Positions 10,887 to 24,677 are shown, counted from the stretch's first letter. The stretch is DNA of 64,000 nt from Sialis fuliginosa (GCA_961205875.1 OY540812.1:9300001-9364000), one strand, 5' to 3'. The notes: generated from the sequence alone by a model not told the origin. Numbers and translations are program-made.

Positions 10887-13800
10887 TTACATTATAGTTT
10901 TGACTGGTGCTAATCTAAATCCACCACCCGTGAACTTAGTTTGATTATTAGTAAGAGAATGTCTATGCGATTTTTCTTGTTGTTCTAATTGGTGCTCTCG
11001 TTCAATGAGCTGTTGTTCTTTTTTCTTCTGGCTATAGTATTTCTTTTTTATATCATTTAATTCTTTATTCACTTTTTCTAATTCTATTTTGTATTCGGAA
11101 ACTTTACTTTCATACATACTTATTTCTGATGTAAGACACTAAAAATATCAGGTAATAAATATAATAAATATGCATTTTTATTCACACAATATATTACCTT
11201 TAATTGATCACCTCTTTCAGTTAGAGCTTTTTGCGTATTCACTAACTCTTCTTTAATTTCAGGACCAGGTTGTCTGGTCAAGACCTTTCTTAAGTTCATG
11301 TACAATTTTTCAACTTCCCGTAACTGTCTTTCTTTCTCAATAGATTCTGAAGACAAATTTAAAAGTCTCCTAAAATATTAATAAATATAATGAAATAAGC
11401 ATACGCATACATTTAAAAAGAATTATTTTACTTTTGTAATAATTGTATTTTTTGTAAAAGTTCCAAAGTGCCTGGATCTGATCCTTCCAATTTCCTCCAT
11501 CTGTGAACATTTAATGGATTTTGCAACTCTTCCTCTAGAGCCTTACTTTTAAGTCTTTCTCTTGTTAAATCTCTTTCAAGATGTAATACTTCTTGTCGTA
11601 AATCATTCATATTACTTATCGATTTTGTTAACAAATTTTTTTCTTGTCGTAATCGTTTGATTTCAATTTTTAAAAGCCTTATATCTTCTACACGCTGTTC
11701 ATATTGTGCTTCACCTAATATAAGAATCATATATAATACTACAGTCTACAGTACCGTTCCAATTTATTTATATAATATATAATTATTACGTGTTAACTTA
11801 AATTGAAACACTTTTTTTAAAGCGACCTTTATAACTATTTCATAATATTTTGTTTTAACCCCTTAATATATGAACATAAGTTCGCACTAGCAGAAATGTG
11901 CATTATACCTTTATTTTGAATGGTTTGTAAAATTTTTATTTTATCGTATAATAATACAACTTCATCATTTCGCCTAACAAGTTGTGCTCCCAAAATATCA
12001 CGTTCATTCAACATTTGGTCAAGCTCTTTTTCAAGTTTCTTTATTCTTGCTTCATCATCCTGTTAATTTTTTAATAAAATTAATATTTTTAATAAACTCA
12101 TAAAAATCAGTATTTATAAGTTTTCTTACTTGTATAACTTTTGACAAACTTTTTATTTCATCATGTAATGAATTAATTTCTTCACGATTTTTTGCTATAG
12201 TATCAAGACTATTTTGAAGTTCGATTCTGTAATAAAATATAAAAGTAAATATTGAAAAGATTCATAAATCACATATTCTTCAACTTTTTTTACCAGTGAC
12301 CCCTTTTCCACAATATAAAATTTTCAGTGGCCCCCCGGCTATATTTCTTATGTAATACATACTATAATTCAATGGAACAGAAGCTAATTGGGAAGTTCTA
12401 ACAAAATTTGATTTAATTTATAGATAACAACCCCTCAGAATAATTTTGTGACCCCCCAGAATCACTGGAAAAAAAGCACTTACTTCAATCCATCTTTTTC
12501 TTTCAGAATTTTTTTAATATAATTTTCTTGTTTTAAATGTTGTTCTTCTTTTGTTGTTATATCCTCTTTTAATTGTTCAGTTTGATGATTACTAATCTTT
12601 AGCTTGTTCTTTAAATCTGAACATTCAGATTGCGATTCTTGCAAAGATTTTTGCAAAGCATTTCGTTCGGCACGTGCAGTTTCATACAGATTTTGTAATA
12701 TTTTTTGCCGAGTTTGAGATTCAGCACAAGATTTTTTACATTCATTTATTTCTGCCTTAAAAGTGATAAAAATTAGTTTTAAAAAGATTTTTTAGTTTTT
12801 ATAGTTTCACAACTACTCAATTAAACATTTATAAGTAAAAGATTTTACTAATTTCAATTTCAATTCTTCTTTCCCATCTTTCAATTTTGTTGTTAATTCT
12901 GAAAACTCAAGATGCATTCTGTCTTTATCTACTTCAAGATTTTGAATATGCTTTTGTAATTTTGCTATATCTGTTTTATGTATTTCAATGTCGCCTTCTA
13001 ATCTTCGTCTTGCTTGTTCATTATATTTTATAATTTTTACATGATCAAACGATAAAGCTGTTGTCAACAATGAAGATAAAATTATTATATATTCAGAACA
13101 AAATATATACAATATTAATAGTTTACCTTCCGCTCTTTTAATATTTTTATTTAGTATTTCTTTTTCTCGTAATAAACCTTCGATTGCCTTTTTATCATGG
13201 CCAGAAGTTTTTTTAAGGATTTCATGTTCTTTTTCCATTGTTCCAATAATACCTCTAAATTTTTGTCTTTCTTGATCAATAGTAGCCTTTTGTATTTCTA
13301 ATATTTTTAATTTTTTGTCAAGATTTTCTCTGATTTTATTCATTTTAAACATATCTGCATGTGTTTTATTATTTTCAGCTTCTGTTGTCTGTGAATGTGT
13401 ATATTTAATATATTATTCATAAAAATAAATTGTGCATATATGCAAAAGTCTGCATATATTTAACTATACATATAATTTTAAACTGTGGTGCAAAGGTGAA
13501 ATTAAGAAAAAAACCTTATTAAATATAAAAAATAAATAAGATAATTTGAAATCTTGCATATAGTTTACTCATATGTAACTATTTATAAACAAACAAAAAA
13601 TTACCTTCAATTTAGTAGTTACAGCAGTCAATTCTTGTGATTGCTTATCATACTGAATAGTTAACATATCAAAATCTTGTTGTAATTTAAGTAATTTATT
13701 TGATACATTTTCCAATTCTTTTGAAAGTTTTTCATTATTAACTTTCTGTTCCTTTAATTGACATTCTAATTTGCTATATGACTTTCTTGTGTTACCCAAT

Positions 13801-14959
13801 TCTTTGTCTAAAGTATCTTTTTCTTTCATCTGTTTATTTAATTCAAATGACAACTCCTTCATATCTTCTTCCATTTTTAATCTTTCACGATGTTGTCGTG
13901 AAGCTTCATTATTTTGCTCCTTAACAATAAAAAGAAATCAAAAATTAAATTTATTTTATAACGCAAAAACTATATTTTATTACCTCTAATTTAACTGTCA
14001 TATTATTAATCGTTGTGTCAGCGAGTGAATTTTTTCTTTCTAATTCATTCTGATACTTTACTGCATTTGTTAAACGATTTTTTAATTGATCAATTTCTGC
14101 TACAAGTCTCTCCATTTCTCTCTGCAGACCTTCCTTATGTTTGCTTAGTTGTCCCATTCTAAGAATTAAAAGCAAGTACATTAACGCTGTTAAGTGGCAA
14201 ATATACAAAATATACAAATATCAAAATTATGATTATTATCGAACACTTACTCTTCGCCCTGTTCTATACCTTCACGTTTTCGTTGTTCAAGTTCTGCACT
14301 TAATCTAAGTACTTGTGATCTCAAATTTTCAATAGTTTCTTGTGCATTTTGTTCTCTTGCGTGAGCAGAATCAGCCATTTTCCATGAATTAGAAATTTCG
14401 GTTTTTAAATTCTCTGCAAGCAATTTAAAATAAATTATGCTTTTATTGATACATAATATATATGATAATGTAATTTACCTATTTTCTTTGTATCATTACT
14501 AATTTTTTTATTTGCTTTTTTTAACTTATCTTCTGTTTCTGCTATGTGTGTTTCTAAATCATTACATTTTTCACGCAATTTCTGTTCTCTTATATGTGTA
14601 CCATACAATCCTTCAAATAACTTTGTGTATTCTTCAGCATATTGACGAACTTCATCTTTTTGTTCCATTTCCGCTAAGATCTATAATTTGTGGAATATAT
14701 TAATGCTTGAAGCAGTAAGAAAAATAAACTATAGTTTATAAAATAAATACACATATTTCAGCAGATAAACAAACTCAATGATAATAATAATCAGTATAGA
14801 ATTTCTAACTGACAATTTAGTTATTACATTTTTATAATCCCGTTGTAAAACCCAAAACAATGTAGCTGGTTCATCATCATCAACTGGTGGTGCTTCCTCA
14901 TCTTCTTGATCATCTTCGTCATCTTTGGCATCTTCCGCAAAATCAGGTTCCATATCCAT
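10887..14959 (-). CDS. CFAP58: Cilia- and flagella-associated protein 58 (CCDC147)
   Basis: Thirteen coding exons join in frame on the minus strand: 14959-14810, 14680-14479, 14413-14251, 14158-13984, 13919-13605, 13388-13127, 13057-12849, 12755-12484, 12226-12130, 12059-11909, 11714-11432, 11369-11198 and 11138-10887. Every junction has GT-AG borders and the phases agree. The product is about 900 residues, near the 872 of human CFAP58. Identity rests on the near-continuous coiled coil and family blocks such as QLVRRNDEV, LQNPLNVHRWRKLEGSDP and KLYMNLRKVLTRQPGPE, in the expected order. CFAP58 is an axoneme- and centriole-associated protein needed for the sperm flagellum in mammals; in insects, expression in testis and ciliated sensory neurons would be expected. 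The N-terminus has an unusual acidic stretch (about residues 4-31, rich in Asp and Glu) that I do not recall from vertebrate orthologues. Intron 8 (12227-12483) contains a decayed transposon-like piece beginning near CAGTGACCCC. Confidence 0.92.
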
Positions 14960-17531
14960 TATTGCAAGATTAAAGGTATGTTTTTAAATATAGACTTTTT
15001 AAATATGTAAAATCAATTGATAAATTCACTCATGGTCAACATTATTTTTGTAAAATATCTATCAAACTATTGTTTCCATAGCAACCATCGGGATAAATAT
15101 ATACATGCATACACATCACACATCATCATTGTTCTATACGAGTACATATAGACACTAAGTTTAATAATAATAATAACAATAATGTATTGAAAAATATAGC
15201 CAAGATGGTTCCCCCTCCTTTATTAAAATTAAGTACAACCTGTAACATATGGATTATATGCAAAACATAATTTTTTAACTTACTGCATGACTTTTCTTTG
15301 AATATATTTTAAATATCAGTAAGATAAGAAATATTTGTGAAACTTATTTCCAAATGGTCTCTTGTCCATCCACTTAAGTTTTTTGGTAAATCAATAAACA
15401 CATTTAAAATATGCATTAAATTTTTAATAATTACAAATTTTTTAACGTATTTTTAAATACTTTCTAGGATGTTTTGAACCGAAAAAAATGTTTTTTAAGA
15501 TATATTAGTTAATTGAATTCTGAACACGATAGAATCAATAACTCAGATTTGAAAATTTATGAACAAGAGACCTTTTGGAAATAAGCTCCAATTTATACTA
15601 AATGTCAGTCAAATTTATTAAAATAAAATATATACAGTAATTTCAGTTCACAGAACCATTGTCAATCTGGAAAATATATTTAATATGCATAACAGTAATA
15701 AATAAATACTAATAAAAATTGTAATTTAAATATATACCCACTAAAAAAAATTTTGACTGATCAAACGAAAATTTCTCCTACATAGTTAAGGAATGTTCGA
15801 AAAAATAATTCTTTTTCAAACATTTTGTAAGTATGGAAGAAATTTTAAAATATCTTCTGTTCTGATCAGGATTTTCAAAATAAAAAAATATTGTTTTTCA
15901 ATCTTTATTAAAGATAAAAATACAAATTTAGTAGAAAATATCATATATCTTCAACTCTGTAGAACATTATATTATATACATTTCATAACAGAATGCGCAC
16001 AAATCAAATCATTATCTATTTTTACATATATTTAAAAATATATTCATAACACACAAGAAACAGAACAAAATAATCAATTTAATACAGTAGGCATTAAAAT
16101 TTGTATTTTTATAAAGTCAAATAAATTACAAGACACACACATTCTATTTATTGAATCAAAGTGAAATGCTGAAAAATATTAAATACCTACTAAATATATC
16201 TTAAATTAAATTGACTACTTTGTTAATAAATTTATTTAATATAGAGGTCCACCCTCAAAATATATTTTTAGGACCCTCCCAATAAATTTTTGACTGAATC
16301 CATTTCAATGTTTCCTACACTAAGAGAATGTGATAGTTCAACCCACACATTGTGTACACTATTGGGTCTTAAGCTAATATCAGTAGAAAAATAATTATCC
16401 AAGTGTTGCATATGAATATTTAAAACAATATTTCATACTTGTGTATATGTGCGTTATTTATTAAATTAAATGATAAAATAAAAGCCAATTATTATATTTA
16501 AATATGTTATATTTATACTTTATTCCAAATAATATGTTTTAAATATACAAAATAATTATGTTTATACACATACAGAGTATTTCAATGAATATTAAATAAT
16601 GAATAAGTTCATAAATATTTTGTTAGTAACAATAAACAATGTATTTATTTTTTTAATATGTTTTTGGTATCTTAACATGAACATTCATAAATATAATATA
16701 TGTATTTAATATTAAATATAAGCATTTAATAACATGATAATTTATTTTTAAATAGCTCTTTTTATTATTTGCATTGTTTATGGAGTTTTCTTGTAACAAA
16801 TTTTATATTATAACTGGTTGTATATCTTATTTAATTAATTTATCCCTATATTATCACTACAAGATTATCAATGTTAGTTCTTTAATTGTTTCATGCCTAA
16901 TATATTTAAGTCTGAAATACTCTGTATAATATAAAATATATATTATTAGATTTAACAATAATATATTCATTTTAAATATGTACCATTTAACAAGTTAATA
17001 AGCATATATACTTTTTCCACATTTGTCATTATATATAATAAAAACCATAGCATGGTGAACAAAAATTATTAAAATAGTTCAATTAATTTTAAGGCTTCAG
17101 TACAATAATACCTCGTTATAGTTATAAAATGAAACATGTATAAATTAAATTATTTTATTACTAAATTTCAGCAAATTCTCTGAGCATAATTTGATATTTT
17201 TATTGCAAATTATATCAATAATTTTAATATTATTTAGCATTACATTATATATTTTACAGAATGTATACTGAGGTATTGCTAAAGTGAAATATTTCATTCC
17301 TTCTGTTACAAAATTTTTAAATTAACTTTATTAATAAATCGTGCACCTACATATATCAATACCCAAATACCATTTAGAATAAATAAAAGGTTCTTATTTG
17401 TTTTCAAGAGGGGTATATTTAGCATAAAATTTACTATCAACATATTATGTCTGCAAAAAATAATTACCTATGTAATCCAAGTTTAAAAAAATAAAAAAAC
17501 TGACTCTTAAATTAACAATATATATACTCTC
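14960..17531. other. Intergenic: CFAP58 5' flank and LST-2 3' flank
   Basis: No coding exon can be supported. The stretch is strongly AT-rich with many short runs. The part near 17.3 kb contains AATAAA on the minus strand (TTTATT near 17326), which could end the LST-2 transcript. A short fragment near 16244-16290 (GGTCCACCCTC, then GGACCCTCCC) looks like a transposon relic. Confidence 0.45.
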
Positions 17532-20500
17532 TCACATTGTAAAGGGCGTTAGCTGGTACATAAAACATTTATTACAAACTCTAACAGGTTTATTGTGTCC
17601 GTATTTTGGTAAAGGCACACTGTTAGCTGAACAACGAGCACAGAACACTTTTCCACAATTTCGACAATGATGTCTACGTTTAACTACTGTAAAATTAGCT
17701 TCACAGGACATACATCTTGGCGCTTGAACATCTGGTATCCATATAGGTGGCACATCTTCATTAAAACTAGTTGAATTAACTCGGTTTTGATGACTCGTTT
17801 CTCCTAAATCATCTCTGTTTAAATGTGTTTCATTTTCTCTATTGTTTTCTAAATCATTGTTAATATGCCCTGTGTAAGATGATTCACCATTTTCATCTGT
17901 TTCTATATAGATGTTTGATTCATACAATGCTTCTTCAGCTATTATATTAGGATCATTAGAAAATTCATCGTTCCTTGTAATTTCACTTTCAGAAACTTGA
18001 TACTCAATTGAATAAGAATCAGAAACTGTAGGTTGTGGGTTATTATCACTAGCATTCATTAAAAACACAGACTTCAATATGTTTCTTAAATCACTTGCAA
18101 AATTGGTTTGTAACTGGTCTGCAACCCCAGCAATACAGACAAATAAACGATGAACTAAATCTTCGCTAGATCTGAAATAAAATTTTCAATATAATTAATA
18201 GTACCTACATAATAATTTAGATTAAAATTTTCTGCTTTTATTACTATATTTCGATATATTGAAGAAAAGATATTAAAAAAAAAACTTTTAGAATTTGGTC
18301 TATCCTTATTTTATAATTAAAACATTGTTTTTTTTATAGAACAGTGTTTCAGATTCTAAACATTAACTTTATGTTAACTTAAATAATAACTTAATTATTT
18401 AATATTTTTATATTATATAATAATTATGTTTACAAAACCCTCCAAAAGGATTACGGGTTCCCCAGACAAAATAAAAATCTAAAATATCATATTAACCTAT
18501 TCGCTTCAAAGACCGTAATTCTTTAATCAGAATTTTAAAATACAACAATTTTGTTTGTTTGAGCTGCTGTAACATGACTATGAAAAATGAATGTTTGTCA
18601 TTATTTACTACCTTAGAATGACTTTAATGTAATTCCTTCAAAACAAAGGGGTTAAAAACTGACCAAAGATCACATTAAACTAATTATACTCATGATTATA
18701 CCCCCACAAATGAACATTAACTATAAAAAGCTTCAATATTGTACCAATCGTATACTATATATTTAAAAAATAGTTTGTTGTTTTCAACTATAGTAACCCC
18801 CTGTTTTACAACAATGCTCTAACCAAGGGCAGTTGTATTAATAATTTAATAATATTATTTTTAATATACATTTATAATCTAAACTATGTTAATTTGTGGG
18901 GGTATAATATCAAAATAATCTCCTTTCCACAGTCCACACACTCCACCCCTAAACTTTAATCTCTGCTGGGCTAGAGCTAGTATATATAGTAAATACATGT
19001 TTTTGAAAAACAAATTAATTTACACCAGGTTGTTAAAATCTGTAATTTTCAACAATTATGTTTTATTTTTTCTTTGTGATTAATATAGGTATATAACCTT
19101 TATTATCAACAATAAAGCAGCCTTGGTAGGTTCTATTTAAAGAAAAATTACCTTTTAATAAAACAAATCAGAATTATTGATGTATGTAAAATATTTACCA
19201 ATGAATATGATTCACTGATATTTACAAATAAAATTATAATTACTTAATTAAATTATTATTATAATTATGATTTGATAACAATTTGTTAATCGATGGTTTA
19301 TTCATATTATAAACAAAGACATTAGTCAGTAGTTGAGCAAATAATGATTACAAATCAATTTAATAGTATGAGAGCCCGGTCGATTTATATTGTGTCGGGA
19401 TAAATCGTGCCGCAACCCTTCGCAAAATTAGAATCGTCCGGGCGTTCAAGGTATATAAATCGACCAGGCTCTTTGACTATAAGGTTGGCTATCATTAATA
19501 ATTCTATAGTAAGAAGACATACCTGAATTTTGCACGAACTTCATTTCTATTTGCAATTTCGGCTGCTTGCATAGCTAAAGCAATTTCTTCATCATCGGCA
19601 CATTCACTATTAAATGAAGATGTTTCACTGCTACAAACACTTAAATTATCATCTGGTGTCTCTATTATTTTATCTTTATTTGTTATAAACCGTTGTTGAT
19701 GAGATTTCTTTTTATGTCTTGGTGTTATATTATTTGTTTTAGTGTTTGTGGGGGGACTCGACGTTATATATTTTTTACTAGTACTTGGAGAAATATCGTT
19801 CACAGTTTTCATGTTAGTCCTAGATTCATCATTAATTTTAAGAGTAAAATTATCACAAGTTTCATTTTTAGTTACACCCATCTCACTATAATTTATTTGA
19901 ATATTTATAACAGAATTTTCATCTACATTTCTACATTGGCAATTTATTCTGGTAACATTTAAATTAGGTATAGAGTCCAAAATATTATCTTTATTTGAAT
20001 CGTCATTATTAAAGCTACACGTTGATAAATTTTCATTTTTACAATCTACATTATCTTTTTTAACATCAGTGGGAGAACTTAAATCGAAACTAGGTGAGCG
20101 ATCTAAACTAGTAGTTTCTGTAGAAATTCCAGAATCTAAAGGTGAATCTGAACCATTTTTTGGGTTTTCACATTTTGTTGCTGGTATTTTATTTTTCATT
20201 TCTTCACAAAACAAACAATCATCTTTAACTTCATGTTTCTCAAACTCATGTCTCAATACAGATTGTTCAGACTGATTTCTATTTAATAAGAGTGTTGATA
20301 AAGTTGCCGTCGCCGCTGACATCATTTCTAAGGGATCTTGATCAGGTAATGACTCGACTCTTTCTTGACTTTGATCTGGAGTAGACATAGATGCTAATAT
20401 TTCATCATGGCCAACAGCATTTGCTAATAAATATCCAGAAGTGGATGGAATTTCAATATTTTCAGATGTGTGTCTGTCTTTTTTGACATCACTTTCATCA

Positions 20501-22844
20501 TTATTACTATTGTGTGTACTTTCTGGAGAATGTCGTGAACAATATTCAACATCTTTATCATATGACACATTCTGTTCTAAACTACTACTATCAGTATACA
20601 TTTCTCTGCTGCTTTCATTCTGCTGACTAGGAAATAATTGGGACTCTAGAGAATTGTAGATAGCTGTTACATTATCTATCGTACTTAATGAAATATCTGA
20701 TATTGTTTCGTAATCTGGATATTGTTCTTGACTGTCTTCCGGTTCTAAAAGTTTAGCAGCTTTTTCTGAAGAAAATACTCTAACACTTGATTCTGATGCT
20801 TCATTAGCGTAATCCGCTTCTTGATCAGAGTCGTTTATTGAAACTGTATAGAAACTAGATACAAAATCTTTACATAATGGGTAATCGTTATAAAATCTAT
20901 TAACAAATTCATCAAGATCGCCCAAGTTTTCTGAACTCATGTCTCTTGATGGTTGTATATCACTTATTTGTTCATTATCACAAAGTAATTTTTCAAGCAT
21001 GTACAGTTCACATTTATTTAAGGTCCACAATAATTCACGTATTTTCTGAAGTAATGTTTTAAAGGGTCTGAACATTTCAGACATCTGTTCTATAGGTTTA
21101 TCTATACACAGTGGTCCATTGGGATAGATTAACAACCCACTCACAATAGCTAATCTCGGAATAGTAAACATCAAGGCTGGATCACAATCATCTACTTGTT
21201 CTTGAGTCAATAATTTCATTTTCAATGCACGCTGTAATGTCTCGGAAAATAAAACACCTATTAGTTCTTGTAATTCATATTCCTGAGTTGATTTCACTGG
21301 AACCATTGCACTTACATAGCGAAGTTCAAATTCTGCAAATAGACGATCAAATATTTTCAAGCTTTCACTGATAAACTCGTTATTTGGTAAACAAAGAGGA
21401 CCATTGGGTCTGTTGTTCTTCAAACATGCTTCTCGTAATAAATTTCGCACATTTGTTAAACTTTTAGTCAAAGCTTTTGCTAGCGGGCGCATGGCAACAC
21501 TTTCAACTTCACGATTCATTATACAGGATCCTGCAGCAAGACACTCAGCTCCAAACCATAACTGACCAGCAAGGTTTTCTTGTAAAACATCTTCTGGAAA
21601 TTTAACTCTAAAATCTCTGTTTGCTCGCTCGTTAGGTATCAACACATCCATAATTGCATTTGTTATTGATAAAACTCGATCTTGGGACTGGCGCATTAAA
21701 TTGACAAGTGTAGTACATCTTTCAGGATCTTTCCTTCCATCAAAGCTATCGAGTTCATTTGCTATCATATTCAAGTCATCATCAGCATAAAAAAATTGTG
21801 CTAATAATGACTTATCATCTCTCTGTGAAAATATAAATCAAAAGTAAATATATGTTAAAAAAATAACTAAAACTTATATTATAATTTATAATGTGTAAAT
21901 GTGTACTATACTCTATATACATAGTGTTAGCTTATGATTAGCTTTAAATCATACATAAATAAAAAATATATGTAGCATTTTAAATGCATATTTTTAAAGT
22001 ATAATATATAACATTATTTTATTTGAAATAAACAACATATTTTTGATTTCTAAATGATTTTATTTTGATAAATATTATTAACCTTGAGAATAATTTATTC
22101 TTGGATACAAGTTTTATCATTTATTTAATTTTTCTCTGTTCACAAACATATTCTTTTTTTATATCTCATCTGTTTTTGTAATAAAAAAATTAACCATTAG
22201 TTAAAATATAAACCTATGTACTTATAAATGTGATTATCAAAACACTAATAAAGTAGGTATAATAGCACCATAAAAATTAAAATAAGACAATGTATTGTAG
22301 GGTACATAAATATAATAATCATCAAACAAATGACAAATATTTGTTTAAACAAAATAGTATTATACACAAAAACATAAAGTGAAATAAAACATTGTAATAA
22401 ATTTAATTAATTCAAGATAAGAAAATAGTATATACGTATGATTTAAAAAAATATTTTTATGCAGTTTGATTAAAATTATAAAAAGTCGGAGCTGTCCACA
22501 AATCACGATTTGTGGAGCTGTCATATCACTTAAATTTATTTTAACTAGGTGTCAATTCTTTTGTTAGTTTATTAAAACAATATAAGAAAAGTTATGATAA
22601 TGATTGCAGAAAATGATTTACTTAACAGGAAATAGTATGTTTTGACATTTGCTAATTTACATTATTATTAAAAAAATTGGCATTTTAATACAGTTGCTCA
22701 TTTCACTAGTAGCTACAATCTTATCATTTCATTAGAAAATGTAAATAATTAGAAATACGTGACAAATTAAATACACTATTCATCTACAAAATATTGTAAC
22801 ATACTTGCCTTTGGTTTGTAAAACCACTTTCGAAATGAATCCAT
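17532..22844 (-). CDS. Lst2: LST-2 / ZFYVE28 homologue, FYVE-domain endosomal regulator
   Basis: Three coding exons join: 22844-22809, 21822-19523 and 18171-17532, giving 991 residues. The N-terminal 290 residues are the conserved LST-2 domain ([46 protein letters not shown]). The middle (about 300-770) is acidic, Ser/Asn-rich and probably disordered. The C-terminus holds a FYVE zinc finger from residue 923 with the [13 protein letters not shown] and RVC signatures and eight zinc-binding cysteines. FYVE domains bind PI3P on early endosomes. LST-2 and ZFYVE28 are known to lower EGFR signalling by favouring receptor degradation, controlled by ubiquitylation. The start ATG (22842-22844) opens [12 protein letters not shown], matching the family N-terminus. 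The first intron appears to use a GC donor (22808-22807, GCAAGT); a GT donor five bases further on, with a shifted acceptor, would also keep the frame. The second intron carries a MITE at 19371. Confidence 0.93.
19371..19472. mobile_element. Short inverted-repeat element in LST-2 intron 2
   Basis: The left arm AGAGCCCGGTCGATTTATAT (19371-19390) pairs with the right arm ending CGACCAGGCTCT (19452-19472) with one mismatch. The core is GC-richer than the surrounding intron. No target duplication is clear, so it is a MITE-like repeat of unknown superfamily. Confidence 0.55.
22496..22515. repeat. Perfect short hairpin in LST-2 intron 1
   Basis: CCACAAATC is followed after two bases by its exact reverse complement GATTTGTGG. 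The surrounding bases also repeat GGAGCTGTC on both sides. It may be a relic of a small element; I assign no function. Confidence 0.4.
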
Positions 22845-23496
22845 TGTCACGAATTATATTTTATGTATTTTAATCAAGTCACAATCATAAAGAGCACATT
22901 TTTTACATCTAAATCGCAAAACAAGAAAAATAAAAAAATTTATGGAGAAAAGTTTCACCACAAGATAACTGCTACAGTGCTACACTGAATCATGTCATCA
23001 TGTCTGTCCGACAGAGCTAATTTTATTTTTTGGTTGCGTTCAAAAAGTTCAGCGGTGTATACAGTTTTACACTATCGCAGTTACGACAGATTAGTAAAAG
23101 CTGATAAATATGAATTTATGACGTCATACGGTACCACTGTTTTGTGACCAAACAAACCATAATATTCTTTGCGATATATGTACATTTAATTATATAGGTA
23201 CGATACGACATATGGAAGTGAAATGCATGTATATATGTATATAATATCATATATAGCAAACAGAATTAGTACATGATATGAAATTAAATTGCTAATACAA
23301 TTTTTGAAATATATATTACTAATTATATAATTAGTATAAAATTAATTAATTATGAATCACATATTTATGATATATACAATTTAAAAATATAATGTCATTA
23401 AAATCTTCAAAGAGCAAATTCATACAAATATTTTTAATTAACAATATAAGAATGATTTTATTTTCGATTTTCGCTGGGAGCGCAGCGACCCCTAGC

Positions 23497-23650
23497 CAGG
23501 ACCGTAACTACCACCGGGCCCCCGAGGCTGGGGGGGGGGGGGGGGGGCAGCGTAAAAATTGGAATAAGTAAGTAGGAAAAATTGTGTAAGTTAGGAGCAA
23601 AAAAAATCTTAAATTATTACTAATTTTGAATTGAATGAGTTACGGCCCTG
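23497..23650. mobile_element. hAT-type MITE, CAGGGCCGTAACTA family, copy 2
   Basis: The ends CAGGACCGTAACTACC and GAGTTACGGCCCTG are flanked by the exact 8-bp duplication CCCCTAGC (23489-23496 and 23651-23658). It carries an 18-G run at 23530-23547. The split host sequence reads like the end of an older element (GCAGCGACCCCTAG, then CTACGCCTCT), so this is an insertion into another transposon. Confidence 0.85.
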
Positions 23651-23707
23651 CCCCTAGCTACGCCTCTAACCAGGGGCGAATTTTGACATAGGCAGACTAG
23701 GCAACTG

Positions 23708-23813
23708 CAGTGCCTTTATCTCCCTTTATCCTCCATTTTCGTTTGTTCGATGGCCCCCTATGCTCGGGATCCCGGGGTATTGCCCCGGCTGCCCGGTGGT
23801 AGTTATAGCCCTG
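23708..23813. mobile_element. hAT-type MITE, CAGGGCCGTAACTA family, copy 3, left end damaged
   Basis: Its interior closely follows the 10597 element (TTTATCTCC, CATTTTCGTTTGTTCG, then GGTGGTAGTTATAGCCCTG), but the left terminus has lost the GGCCGTAACTA part. GGCAACTG (23700-23707) and GACAACTG (23814-23821) form an 8-bp duplication with one mismatch. The split host sequence (CAGGGGCGAATTTTGAC, then CCTAGAACCCG) is itself repeat-like. Confidence 0.7.
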
Positions 23814-24011
23814 GACAACTGCCTAGAACCCGTAATTTTTGAGGGTCTGGAAAGCGAAGGTATTTTATTAATGCAGACAATTTAATTAATTTTACTAAAA
23901 AAAATATTTTAGATTTTGGTTTTTTAACGAAGCACTATTTTTCCTTAGACCGCCGCGCCGCTACCTCTGACGGAAATATTTCCTGAACCTGGACTACCTA
24001 TCATTTAAATC

Positions 24012-24080
24012 AGGCCTGCACAACATACGACCTGCGGACCGCATGCGGCCCGCTAGCACCCACTTTGCGGCCCGTGAAAA
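24012..24080. repeat. Fragment of a hAT-like element
   Basis: The segment begins CAGGCCTGCACAACATACGA and continues with repeated GCGGACCGCATGCGGCCCG motifs, a composition common in hAT ends and foreign to the AT-rich surroundings. I could not find the other terminus. Confidence 0.35.
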
Positions 24081-24677
24081 CTTTGATAAAAATTCATAAT
24101 ATTATAAATTAAAAATAATATTCCCCAGCTTATTGATTTATAATATTACGAAAGGTATTTATACAGAAAAATAATATAAATATTTATTTCATTGTTAAAT
24201 AATCAATTTTATAAATTTATTAGATTTTTCCCCACGTTTACTTAAAATTAATGTGTTTTTTTTTATTGAATCAAATTAATTAAATTACTGTGTTTATTAT
24301 TGGTATTTGCCTTTGATCCTACGGCACCATGTGGTGAAAAAAGGATGTATGAACAAAAATACATCAGTTCTTATTATAATAAAATAATATACTGTATTTA
24401 TGTTATAATCCCGCTATCGAAATGTTTGATCTCCACTGGTACAAGTAGTTCGTACCACAGACACAGAATATACGATCCACAGAATATAACAAAGTACGAT
24501 GCGTAAATATGGCCTTTTAGAAACGTCAGAATTACAGTTAATGTATAATTTTTAGAATATAATAATATTGTGTTTTCTACAAGTTTAAGAAGACTTTAGT
24601 GCAATGAGTGTAGATATGAACGGTTTGTGGCCTTAGTATTCTTTTTCAGATTCAGGGGTTATTTCTGTTGCTTTGAA

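Larger units (their letters stand above)
22845..24677. other. Divergent intergenic region between LST-2 and AKAP17A
   Basis: This region should hold both promoters. A palindromic CRE-type octamer TGACGTCA lies at 23119-23126, about 280 bp upstream of the LST-2 start codon. The middle (23.46-24.1 kb) is a stack of nested transposons. An acceptor-like ctttttcag ending at 24649 suggests an untranslated first exon of AKAP17A further upstream, which I could not place. Confidence 0.5.
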
